Below the pieces are notes generated by a model. The model did no database searches, was not told the DNA's origin, and saw only the letters and a list, made by a program, of their open reading frames with translations. Positions 37,902-48,320 of a stretch of 64,000 nucleotides of DNA are shown piece after piece. The position numbers were made by a program, and so were the translations under genes. The stretch is from Niveibacterium microcysteis (GTDB lineage: Bacteria > Pseudomonadota > Gammaproteobacteria > Burkholderiales > Rhodocyclaceae). How positions within the stretch are numbered: the stretch's first letter is position 1; the number at the start of each line of letters is the position of its first letter. The stretch spans positions 744,001 through 808,000 of the forward strand of contig NZ_CP071060.1 in assembly GCF_017161445.1 (NCBI RefSeq). The letters are read 5' to 3'.

Positions 37902-37917
37902 GCCGGAGACCTCAAGG

Positions 37918-39723
37918 ATGAGCCAGATTATCGAAGTGAAGGTGCCGGACATCGGCGACTTCAAGGATGTGCCGATCATCGAGATCGCGGTCAAGCCGGG
38001 TGACACCGTCAAGGCCGAAGACGCGCTGCTGACGCTCGAATCCGACAAGGCGACGATGGATGTGCCGAGCCCGGCTGCCGGCGTCGTCAAGGAGCTCAAG
38101 GTCAAGGTGGGCGACCGCGTAGGCGAAGGTGCCGTGGTGCTGACGCTGGAAGCGGCTGCTGCTGCCTCTGTTTCCCAAGCTGCCGCCGAAGCGCCGAAGC
38201 CCGCAGCGCCCGCAGCGCCCGCTGCCGCCCCGGCTCCTGCGGCAGCCCCGGCGGCCCCGCTGCCTGCCGGCAGCTACAGCGGCGCAGTCGATATCGAGTG
38301 CGAAATGCTGGTGCTGGGCGCAGGCCCCGGCGGCTACTCCGCCGCCTTCCGCTCGGCCGACCTCGGCATGAAGACGGTGATGGTCGAACGCTACCCGACG
38401 CTGGGCGGCGTGTGCCTGAACGTCGGCTGTATCCCGTCCAAGGCGTTGCTGCACGTGGCAAACGTGATCGAGGAGGCCTCGCACTTTGCCGACGTGGGCG
38501 TCGCCTTCGACAAGCCCACGGTGGATCTGAACCGCCTGCGTGCGCACAAGGAAAAGGTCATCGGCAAGCTGACCGGTGGCCTCGCCGGCATGGCCAAGGC
38601 GCGCAAGGTCGATATCGTTCGCGGCTACGGTCAGTTCCTCGACGCCTACCACCTGGAAGTGGCGCTGACCACCGGTTCGGGCTCCGAGCTGAGCGGCGAG
38701 AAGAAGGTCATCCGCTTCCAGAAGGCCATCATCGCGGCTGGTTCGCAGGCGGTGAAGCTGCCCTTCCTGCCGGACGATCCGCGTATTGTCGATTCCACCG
38801 GCGCGCTGGAACTGCGCCAGGTTCCGAAGCGCATGCTGGTGATCGGCGGCGGCATCATCGGCTTGGAAATGGCGACGGTGTATTCGGCGCTGGGCGCGCG
38901 CATCGACGTGGTCGAAGCGCTGGAAGGCCTGATGACCGGTGCCGACCGTGATGCGGTCAAGGTCTGGGAAAAGCAGAACCTGCACCGCTTCGACAAGGTC
39001 ATGCTGAAGACCCGCACGGTGGGTGTGACGTGCCGGCCGGATGGCATCCTGGTGAAGTTCGAAGGCGAAAACGCTCCGGCCGACGAGCAGAAGTATGACC
39101 TGATCCTCTCCGCTGTGGGCCGCAGTCCCAACGGCAAGAAGATCGGCGCCGAGAAGGCCGGCGTGCATGTCACCGACCGCGGCTTCATCCCGGTCGACAA
39201 GCAGCAGCGCACCAATGTGCCGCACATCTTCGGTATCGGCGACATCGTCGGCCAGCCGATGCTGGCGCACAAGGGCGTGCATGAAGCACACGTCGCCGCG
39301 GAAGTGGCAGCCGGTCAGAAGTCCTTCTTCGACGCGACGATCATTCCGTCGGTGGCCTACACCGAGCCGGAAGTCGCCTGGGTTGGCGTGACCGAGATCG
39401 ATGCCAAGGCGAGTGGCCGCAAGATTAACGTGGCGAAGTTCCCGTGGGCCGCTTCGGGTCGTGCCATCGCGAACGGCTGCGATTACGGCTTCACCAAGCT
39501 GATCTTCGACGAAGAGACGCATCGCGTGGTCGGCGGCAGCATCGTCGGCCCGAACGCGGGCGACATGATCGGCGAGATCGCGCTGGCGATCGAGATGGGT
39601 TGTGATGCGGTGGATATCGGCAAGACGATCCACCCGCACCCGACGCTGGGTGAGTCGATCGGCATGACGGCAGAGGTCTTCGAAGGCACCTGTACCGATC
39701 TGCCGCCGATGAAGAAGAAGTAA
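37918..39723 (+). CDS. lpd: Dihydrolipoyl dehydrogenase (E3) with N-terminal lipoyl domain
   Basis: 601 residues, longer than the usual ~475 because residues 1–75 are a lipoyl domain ([10 protein letters not shown]) with an Ala/Pro linker. The E3 part has the FAD motif VLGAGPGGYSAAF, the redox-active disulfide in GGVCLNVGCIPSKAL and the C-terminal HPHPTLGES with the catalytic His. It reoxidises dihydrolipoamide using NAD. The ATG at 37918 sits after a short spacer from aceF and starts the lipoyl domain ([13 protein letters not shown]). Lipoyl-bearing E3 is known in several beta- and gammaproteobacteria. Confidence 0.95.
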   Translation: MSQIIEVKVPDIGDFKDVPIIEIAVKPGDTVKAEDALLTLESDKATMDVPSPAAGVVKELKVKVGDRVGEGAVVLTLEAAAAASVSQAAAEAPKPAAPAAPAAAPAPAAAPAAPLPAGSYSGAVDIECEMLVLGAGPGGYSAAFRSADLGMKTVMVERYPTLGGVCLNVGCIPSKALLHVANVIEEASHFADVGVAFDKPTVDLNRLRAHKEKVIGKLTGGLAGMAKARKVDIVRGYGQFLDAYHLEVALTTGSGSELSGEKKVIRFQKAIIAAGSQAVKLPFLPDDPRIVDSTGALELRQVPKRMLVIGGGIIGLEMATVYSALGARIDVVEALEGLMTGADRDAVKVWEKQNLHRFDKVMLKTRTVGVTCRPDGILVKFEGENAPADEQKYDLILSAVGRSPNGKKIGAEKAGVHVTDRGFIPVDKQQRTNVPHIFGIGDIVGQPMLAHKGVHEAHVAAEVAAGQKSFFDATIIPSVAYTEPEVAWVGVTEIDAKASGRKINVAKFPWAASGRAIANGCDYGFTKLIFDEETHRVVGGSIVGPNAGDMIGEIALAIEMGCDAVDIGKTIHPHPTLGESIGMTAEVFEGTCTDLPPMKKK

Positions 39724-39857
39724 GAACGTCTCGGGGGAGACTGACTGCGCTTCCGACCCGGGCCCCCCTGGGGGGAGGCCCGATGCCTGGCCGCTTGGCT
39801 GACGCATCGGGAGCGCAGGGAGCTCCCGCCTGATCGGGCGGTGAGTTCAATTGGAAC

Positions 39858-39887
39858 GCGGCGGCTCTACGGAGCCGCCGCTTTTCC
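39858..39887 (+). terminator. Rho-independent terminator of the pdh operon
   Basis: Stem GCGGCGGCTC (39858–39867) with GAGCCGCCGC (39872–39881), 4-nt loop, then TTTT. It lies 134 bp after the lpd stop. Confidence 0.75.
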
Positions 39888-40197
39888 ATTCAAGGGCTTG
39901 CGGCGCTTGGTGCCGGCGATGCCATAAAAATATTGAATGGCGATTTCCTTGCTTTGGTGCGGAAGGTGGATTAGGGTTAACCCTGACGGACGCCCGGAGA
40001 CGCACAGAGCTTCCCGGTGAAATCCCTCCCTCCCCGCATCGGGACGCGCATGGCTCCTCCCCCTTGTCATGACGCCAGCCGTGCGCACCGGGCTGTTCCT
40101 GTCACCCAATGGCGAGCGAGAATAACCGCCGCTTCAAACAACGGACTGCGCGTACAGACACCCACCGCTTCGGCGCAAGGGTGAATAACAAAAGCTC

Positions 40198-40222
40198 GGC
40201 GACCTCAGGTCGCCATTTTTTT
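40198..40222. terminator. Terminator with long plus-strand T-run, downstream of holA on the minus strand
   Basis: GGCGACCT / AGGTCGCC hairpin (40198–40214) with ATTTTTTT on the plus strand. On the minus strand it follows the holA stop (40239) and leads into GAGCTTTTG. It may therefore end the leuS–holA operon, but the stronger T-run points to a plus-strand transcript. Confidence 0.65.
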
Positions 40223-40238
40223 GTCCACGCTTGTCGTG

Positions 40239-41267
40239 TCAGGCTCGCCGGCGCCGTGGTGTGTTCGCCAGCCGCAAAGCTAACTGCAGGAACTCGTTCC
40301 AGAGCTCGCCATCGCCGACGCCCTTGATGATGCGGTCGACGCGGGCGGCATGCATCAGTGCCGCGCGCAGTGTGCCGAGCGGCAGACGTGGCAGGGCGCG
40401 CTGAATCAGAGCCTGTTTCTCGCGATCAAACACCCGCTCGCGCTTGAACAGCGCCGCGAGCGGTTGACCGCTGTCTTGCCCTGCGCGCAGCAGCGCCAGC
40501 GTGCGGATCTCGGTCGCCATCGCCCACAGCACCAGCGGTGGCGCCGCGCCTTCGCCTTGCAAACCTTCGATCAGACGGGTCAGGCGGGCGGGGTCGCCTT
40601 CGAGCAGGGCGAGGCGCAGCTTTTCCGTGTCGTAACGCGCGACGTTCAGCACCGAGTCCTGCACCTGCTCAAGCGTCAGCTCGCCTGGCTCGAACAGCAG
40701 GCCGAGCTTCTGCAACTCCTGATGTGCGGCGAGCAGGTTGCCTTCGACGTGCTGGGCAATGAATTCCAGCGCATCGCGCGGTGCGCGCTGCTTCTGGCGT
40801 GCCAGCCGCCCGGCCAGCCAGTCCGGCAACTGGGGCAGGGCCGGCGCATTGCATTCGACTTCGACGCCGGCTTCGAGCAGCGCGACGAACCATGCGGCCT
40901 TGCGGGCAGCCCAGTCGAGTTGCGGCAGCGTGATCAGCGTGATGACGCCTTGCGGGTCGAGGTGTTTGACGTAGCGCTGCAGCGCCTCGCCGCCTTCGCG
41001 GCCGGGCTTGCCGGTCGGAATGCGCAGGTCGATCAGCTTGCTGGAGCCGAACAGGGACAAGTTACCCGCGGCCATCTCCAGGGTGTTCCACTTGAAGCCC
41101 TGGGTGACGACCAGCACTTCGCGTTCGTCGATGCCACGGGTGCGTGCTGCGGCGCGGATCGCGTCGCCGGCTTCGAGCACCAGCAGTGGTTCGTCACCAT
41201 GCACGATGTAGAGCGGCGCGAGGCCGCGTTCGAGCTGGCTGGCGAGCTGTTCCGGCCGAACCGCCAT
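40239..41267 (-). CDS. holA: DNA polymerase III delta subunit
   Basis: 342 residues, the clamp-loader subunit that opens the beta clamp. The N-terminus has the family pattern LYIVHGDEPLLVLEAGDAIR, then SSKLIDLRIPTGKPGREG. The middle NLLAAHQELQKLGLLFEPG and the C-terminal helical domain are typical. It starts 4 bp after lptE. The order leuS–lptE–holA is conserved across many proteobacteria. Confidence 0.92.
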   Translation of the reverse strand: MAVRPEQLASQLERGLAPLYIVHGDEPLLVLEAGDAIRAAARTRGIDEREVLVVTQGFKWNTLEMAAGNLSLFGSSKLIDLRIPTGKPGREGGEALQRYVKHLDPQGVITLITLPQLDWAARKAAWFVALLEAGVEVECNAPALPQLPDWLAGRLARQKQRAPRDALEFIAQHVEGNLLAAHQELQKLGLLFEPGELTLEQVQDSVLNVARYDTEKLRLALLEGDPARLTRLIEGLQGEGAAPPLVLWAMATEIRTLALLRAGQDSGQPLAALFKRERVFDREKQALIQRALPRLPLGTLRAALMHAARVDRIIKGVGDGELWNEFLQLALRLANTPRRRRA

Positions 41268-41271
41268 CTGC

Positions 41272-41802
41272 TTAGCGCGTCGGCGCCGATTGGGTGGCCG
41301 GCAACTCCGGCAGCGGCCACGGTGCGGCAGCCATGCGGCGCAGCACGCGTTGGATCAGGTCGTTCTCCATCTCGCGGTAGTACTGCGCTTCTTCCTGTTC
41401 CTTCGCCAGCACCAGTGCGTCGTTGAAGGTCATCTCGCGCTTCGTGGCGACTTCGGTGGCCGGGATCACTTCGCGCCCGCCGCGATCGACCACCTTGAAC
41501 ACGATGCGGTCGCGCAGCTCGTATTCACGCACACGGCCGTCGGTGTTCAGGCTCAGGATGATCTTCTCCTTCACGTCCTGAAGGATTACCAGGCTGACTT
41601 CGGCTTCGGCCGGGCTATCCACGATCTTGGTGCCGCCGTTGGCTGCGATCTGCCGGCGCAGGTTGGCGCCTGATTCGCTGTAGGCCGACACACCCAGGTG
41701 GATCGACTTGAACGGCAGCGGCTGCGGGCCGCGCAGGTGGAAGCCGCAGGCGCCGAGCAGGGTCAGCCCTGCAAGCAGAAGGGCGGATCGGATTCGAGTC
41801 AC
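41272..41802 (-). CDS. lptE: LPS-assembly lipoprotein LptE
   Basis: 176 residues. The lipoprotein signal ends at LTLLGACGFHLRG, the diagnostic Cys-Gly-Phe-His-Leu-Arg-Gly start of mature LptE. It plugs the LptD barrel and delivers LPS to the outer membrane. The C-terminal helix LIQRVLRRMAA is typical. It overlaps the GNAT gene stop by 4 bp. Confidence 0.93.
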   Translation of the reverse strand: MTRIRSALLLAGLTLLGACGFHLRGPQPLPFKSIHLGVSAYSESGANLRRQIAANGGTKIVDSPAEAEVSLVILQDVKEKIILSLNTDGRVREYELRDRIVFKVVDRGGREVIPATEVATKREMTFNDALVLAKEQEEAQYYREMENDLIQRVLRRMAAAPWPLPELPATQSAPTR

Positions 41803-42329
41803 GGTTGAATCTCCGGCCGCAGGCGCGGCGGCTTGGGGTGAAGGCGCGCCATCACGAGGGTGTCCACATAGTCGCCGTTGCGCAGCCCGTGGCTTTTCAG
41901 TACCGCTTCCTGCACGAAGCCGCAGGACTCGTACAGCTTTATCGCGCGCGCGTTATCGGCGAACACCTGCAGTTCGATCCGCAACAGGCCGAGCCAGTTG
42001 TCGGCGGTGTCGAGCAGGGCCGTCATCAGTGCGCGGCCGATGCCCTGGCCCTGCCAAGCCAGATCGACGGTGATGCCGAGCTGGGCTGCGTGGGCGCGCC
42101 GCACTTCGATCTCGCGATGAAGGCCGGCGCAGCCGACGATTTGTCCGTCGACTTCCGCCACCAGCGGCGACTCGTTCGGCTTGTTGTTCTTGAGCCGTTC
42201 CACCCACAGTTCGATACCGGGGTAGGGCAGCTGCAGCGTGTTGGCAAATACTTCGGGCGGCGCCATCAGCCGGGCAAGCGCTGCTGCGTCGCCCGGCTCT
42301 GCACGTCGGATCTTGGGCTCGGCGGCCAC
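41799..42329 (-). CDS. GNAT family N-acetyltransferase
   Basis: 176 residues. A GNAT fold with IRRAEPGDAAALARLM at the start and the acetyl-CoA loop QGQGIGRALMTALLD; LRIELQVFADNARAIKLYESCGF is the classic C-terminal part. It resembles RimJ/SpeG-like or YhhY-like enzymes. The acceptor is unknown. It starts 1 bp before the leuS stop region and overlaps lptE by 4 bp, so it is translated within the leuS–lptE–holA operon, where it is not usually found. Confidence 0.87.
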   Translation of the reverse strand: MAAEPKIRRAEPGDAAALARLMAPPEVFANTLQLPYPGIELWVERLKNNKPNESPLVAEVDGQIVGCAGLHREIEVRRAHAAQLGITVDLAWQGQGIGRALMTALLDTADNWLGLLRIELQVFADNARAIKLYESCGFVQEAVLKSHGLRNGDYVDTLVMARLHPKPPRLRPEIQP

Positions 42330-42330
42330 G

Positions 42331-45129
<2,799 letters not shown>

Positions 45130-45163
45130 CTACGCTTGCGGCGCCCGGCATCGGGGCGTGAGA

Positions 45164-45469
45164 TCAGGCTGCGCGGCGGACGCTGGCGCGCAGCGCGCCG
45201 AGCATGTCTTCCATGGCCTGCAGTGGCAACTGCGCGAGGTGATTCTGCGTGCGCACCATGCGGACCAGACGCGGCGCGAGGCGACGCTGGCGTTCTGCAT
45301 CGGTCAGTTCGAGCAGGCGATCATGCGCTACAGCCCAGTATTCAGGCCCGCCGACCCAACCGGTGGTGTCGGTAGCATGGCGCAGCGCGTCGTGCCAGAG
45401 TTCCAGCGCCTGTTCGTCGCTGATGCCAGCCTTGCGGGCCAGCCAGGGGAGGTACATAGGGGCGTTCAT
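45164..45469 (-). CDS. Hypothetical protein, 101 residues
   Basis: A small cytoplasmic, mainly helical protein starting MNAPMYLPWLARKAGISDEQ. A WHDALRHATDTTGW–GGPEYWAVAHDRLLEL segment recurs in small proteobacterial proteins of unknown function. The ATG at complement 45467–45469 is chosen over longer starts because it begins at a recognisable folded region. It lies 112 bp before leuS on the same strand. No function can be given. Confidence 0.65.
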   Translation of the reverse strand: MNAPMYLPWLARKAGISDEQALELWHDALRHATDTTGWVGGPEYWAVAHDRLLELTDAERQRRLAPRLVRMVRTQNHLAQLPLQAMEDMLGALRASVRRAA

Positions 45470-45724
45470 GGGGGCTTTCTCGCGGCACACCCCCTGGGGG
45501 AGGGGCGGGATGGTGCGCTGCAAAAAATAAGGGTAAACCGCGAGCAAAATTATAAGATCGACGAGCGATCAATGTTAGGTGCGCGAGTCAGTTTCTTGCG
45601 CTGTAACAAGCCCTTGCGTGCAGCCGGTGGTTTGGCGCCGGGCGTTCGCTCCGGCGTTCGGGTGGTGCGGCGCGGCGGGCGCGCCCATACTGCCGGCGCT
45701 GCCACGGATTCCAGGAGTTTTCAG

Positions 45725-46774
45725 ATGAGTTCAACAGTGCGAGTCGGCGTCGTCGGCTTCGGTTTTGCGACCGCCACCTTCCATGCGCCCCTAATCGCCT
45801 CGGTGCCGGGTTTGGAGCTGATTGCCATGTCCAGCAGCGACCCGGCCAAGGTGCACGCTGCTTGGCCGCAGGTCGAGGTGTGTGAGTCACCGGATGCGTT
45901 GTTCGCGCGGTCGGACATCGACCTCGTCGTGATCCCGACGCCCAACGAGACCCACTACCCGCTCGCGGTAAAGGCGTTGGCCGCCGGCAAGCATGTTGTG
46001 GTCGACAAACCCTTCACGCTGGATGCGGGCGAGGCGCGAGACCTGATCGCCCGCGCCGAATCCGCGGGCCGTGTGTTGTCGGTGTTCCACAACCGCCGGT
46101 GGGATGCCGATTTCCTCACCGTGCAGAAGGTGCTGGCTTCAGGCGATCTGGGGCGCGTGGCGCACTTCGAATCGCATTTCGATCGCTACCGGCCGCAGGT
46201 GCGTCAGCGCTGGCGCGAATCCGGCGCGCCGGGCAGCGGACTCTGGTACGACCTCGGCTCCCATCTGCTGGATCAAACCCTGCAGCTGTTCGGTACGCCG
46301 CAGACGATTTCGCTCGACCTGGCAAAGCAACGCGATGGCGCTGCTGCGGACGACTGGTTCCATGCCGTCCTGCGTTACGACACGCTCCGCGTGATCCTGC
46401 ATGGCAGTGCGCTGGTGCCGGAGCTCGGGCCGCGCTACGTGCTGCACGGAACGCTCGGCAGCTTTACGAAGTATGGGCTTGATCCGCAGGAAGACGCGCT
46501 GAAGCTGGGCGGCCGGCCAGGTGGCGCCGATTGGGGCATCGATCCGCGGCCGGGTGTCCTCACGATCAGTTCGGGCGACACCCTGATCCCGCACCAGCAC
46601 GCCGGCGAGCGGGGTGACTACAGTCGCTACTACGCCGCGGTGCGCGACGCGATCCTGCAGGGCGCGCCGAACCCGGTGCCAGCGAGCGATGCGCTGAAAG
46701 TGATGCAGTTGATCGAGCTTGGGCTGGTGGCCTTCCGCGACGGGCGCGTCGCCCGCGTCGGCGAACTCGGTTGA
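45725..46774 (+). CDS. Gfo/Idh/MocA family oxidoreductase
   Basis: 349 residues. The Rossmann motif GVVGFGFATATFHAP opens the protein, followed by the family signature GKHVVVDKPFTLDAGEARDL with the conserved Lys-Pro. The C-terminal domain contains WYDLGSHLLDQTLQLFG, with the catalytic-region His. It is expected to oxidise or reduce a sugar, inositol or related substrate with NAD(P). E. coli YdgJ-like proteins are similar. The stop is 8 bp before the UPF0303 start. Confidence 0.88.
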   Translation: MSSTVRVGVVGFGFATATFHAPLIASVPGLELIAMSSSDPAKVHAAWPQVEVCESPDALFARSDIDLVVIPTPNETHYPLAVKALAAGKHVVVDKPFTLDAGEARDLIARAESAGRVLSVFHNRRWDADFLTVQKVLASGDLGRVAHFESHFDRYRPQVRQRWRESGAPGSGLWYDLGSHLLDQTLQLFGTPQTISLDLAKQRDGAAADDWFHAVLRYDTLRVILHGSALVPELGPRYVLHGTLGSFTKYGLDPQEDALKLGGRPGGADWGIDPRPGVLTISSGDTLIPHQHAGERGDYSRYYAAVRDAILQGAPNPVPASDALKVMQLIELGLVAFRDGRVARVGELG

Positions 46775-46782
46775 GGCATGCG

Positions 46783-47274
46783 ATGGACTTCGAACACGAA
46801 CTGGAAAAACTCGCGCGGCAGGAAGAGGCCCTCATCTTCCCGGCCTTCGACGAAGACATTGCATGGCGCTTGGGTGAGGCGCTGCGGGCGCGCGCGAAGG
46901 CCGCTGGCCAGGCGGTGACGATCGTCATCCGCCGTGGCGAGGACATCGTGTTCCTGCACGCCATGCCGGGCACCTCGCCGGCCAATGCGGACTGGGCGCG
47001 CCGCAAGCACAACGTGGTCACGCTGATGCAGCGCAGCTCCTACGCGGTATCGCTGGAGTGCCGCCGCGACGGCAAGGGGCTGGACGAAAAGATGGGCCTG
47101 CCGCTGCGCGACTACGCCTGGCACGGCGGCTGTTTCCCGATCCGCGTTGCCGCCGCTGGGATGATCGGCACCGTCACGGTGTCGGGGCTGCCGCAGCGCG
47201 CGGATCACGAACTGGTCGTGGCGGGGCTGGCGCAGTTACTCGGTCACGACGAGGCGACGCTCGCGCTGGATTGA
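46783..47274 (+). CDS. UPF0303 / heme-degrading-domain-like protein
   Basis: 163 residues. The pattern LIFPAFDEDIAWRLGEALR, then ARRKHNVVTLMQRSS and DYAWHGGCFPIRV, GTVTVSGLPQRADHELVV matches the UPF0303 group of the GlcG/HbpS fold (YBR137W-like). The biochemical function is uncertain. The ATG at 46783 follows the oxidoreductase stop by 8 bp; the TTG at 46771 overlaps it and is less plausible. It is probably co-transcribed with the oxidoreductase. Confidence 0.82.
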   Translation: MDFEHELEKLARQEEALIFPAFDEDIAWRLGEALRARAKAAGQAVTIVIRRGEDIVFLHAMPGTSPANADWARRKHNVVTLMQRSSYAVSLECRRDGKGLDEKMGLPLRDYAWHGGCFPIRVAAAGMIGTVTVSGLPQRADHELVVAGLAQLLGHDEATLALD

Positions 47275-47338
47275 TCCGCCTCGGGTGGTCATGCCTCAAT
47301 GGCCCTAGAATCACGGCTTTTTTGCGGAGCTGCCACGC

Positions 47339-48166
47339 ATGAAGCCTTTCCCCCTGCTGGCGTCGCTCGCCGTGCTGGTTGCCGTGCCTGCGCACGCGGC
47401 CGACCTGCCCAAGTGGGAGCTCGGTCTGGGCGTGGGCGCCATGACCTTGCCGGACTACCGAGGGTCCGACGAGCAGCACGCCTATCTGCTGCCGGTGCCG
47501 TTCGTGGTCTACCGCGGTGATCGCCTGCGCGCCGATCGCGACGGTCTGCGCGGCAAGTTGTTCGATTCGGACCGGCTGGAACTGGACATCAGCCTCTCCG
47601 CCGGTGTGCCTGTGCGCAGCAACAGCAACGAAGCACGGGCTGGCATGCCGGACCTGAAGCCAACGATCGAGATCGGCCCGCAGATTGTCTGGCGGATTGC
47701 GGGTAGCTGGGAAGACGGCTATCGCCTGATGGCGCGGCTGCCAATCCGCAAGGTGATCGCGATCGGAACCTCGCAGGACGCCGGTTGGGCAAGCACGCCA
47801 ACGCTCTCGTTCGACATCTTCGATCAGCCGGTGCCTGGCTGGCGTTTCGCGGTGTCCGGCGGGCCTTACTTTGGCGACCGTGCGAGCCATGCCTATGTAT
47901 ATGACGTTGCGCCGGAATACGCTCGCGTTGATCGCCCCGCCTATGCGGCGAAGTCGGGCTACGGCGGCGCACAGCTCACGCTGACCTTGTCGCGCCGCAT
48001 GGGGCGGGCGTGGTTCGGCAGTTTCGTGCGCGGCAGCACCGTTTCCGGCGCCGCCTTCGAAGACAGCCCGCTGGTACGGCAAAGCAACAACATCACGGCC
48101 GGCATTTCGGTGGCGTGGTCGCTATGGGAATCGGGCGAGCGGGTCGACCGGCCGATCGACGAATAA
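47339..48166 (+). CDS. MipA/OmpV family outer membrane protein
   Basis: 275 residues. A signal peptide (KPFPLLASLAVLVAVPAHA) precedes an outer-membrane beta-barrel. The N-terminal WELGLGVGAMTLPDYRGSD and LPVPFVVYRGDRLRADRDG are the MipA/OmpV hallmarks. In E. coli MipA scaffolds MltA and PBP1B; many relatives are plain porin-like proteins. mltA is also in this window but 37 kb away. The C-terminal GISVAWSLWESGER strand is near the end. Confidence 0.85.
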   Translation: MKPFPLLASLAVLVAVPAHAADLPKWELGLGVGAMTLPDYRGSDEQHAYLLPVPFVVYRGDRLRADRDGLRGKLFDSDRLELDISLSAGVPVRSNSNEARAGMPDLKPTIEIGPQIVWRIAGSWEDGYRLMARLPIRKVIAIGTSQDAGWASTPTLSFDIFDQPVPGWRFAVSGGPYFGDRASHAYVYDVAPEYARVDRPAYAAKSGYGGAQLTLTLSRRMGRAWFGSFVRGSTVSGAAFEDSPLVRQSNNITAGISVAWSLWESGERVDRPIDE

Positions 48167-48281
48167 GGCGTTCCACCACAACGCAAGCGCTGTGCGCTTG
48201 TTGGCACGTGCGAACGCGCTGTGCACCTATCCTCGCTGCGGGCTTGATCTGCTGCAGGGCGTAGTGCCGTGAATCGCCAGA

Positions 48282-48319
48282 GGATCCTGCCTTTCCCCTC
48301 ATTCTTGAAAACAGGATCC
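48282..48319 (+). promoter_or_regulatory. Hairpin over the ribosome site of the SPFH gene
   Basis: GGATCCTG (48282–48289) can pair perfectly with CAGGATCC (48312–48319), which contains the AGGA ribosome-binding core directly before the ATG at 48321. The loop is 22 nt. Pairing would hide the ribosome site, so temperature or a trans-acting factor may control translation (inference). Confidence 0.4.
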
Positions 48320-48320
48320 C

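Larger units (their letters stand above)
39724..40238. other. 515-bp region between lpd and holA without a supported gene
   Basis: It holds the lpd terminator (39858–39887), a perfect 12-bp palindrome AGGGTTAACCCT at 39973–39984 and a second strong terminator at 40198–40222 that has no obvious plus-strand gene before it. No open frame with a ribosome site was found. A small RNA ending at the second terminator is possible. Confidence 0.45.

Noticed and set aside
33327..38105. A 1,592-codon open frame on the minus strand opposite aceE, aceF and the start of lpd
   Set aside because: The plus strand encodes well-known pdh enzymes with all motifs; long antisense frames are common at this GC content, and the opposite translation shows low-complexity His/Arg-rich sequence.
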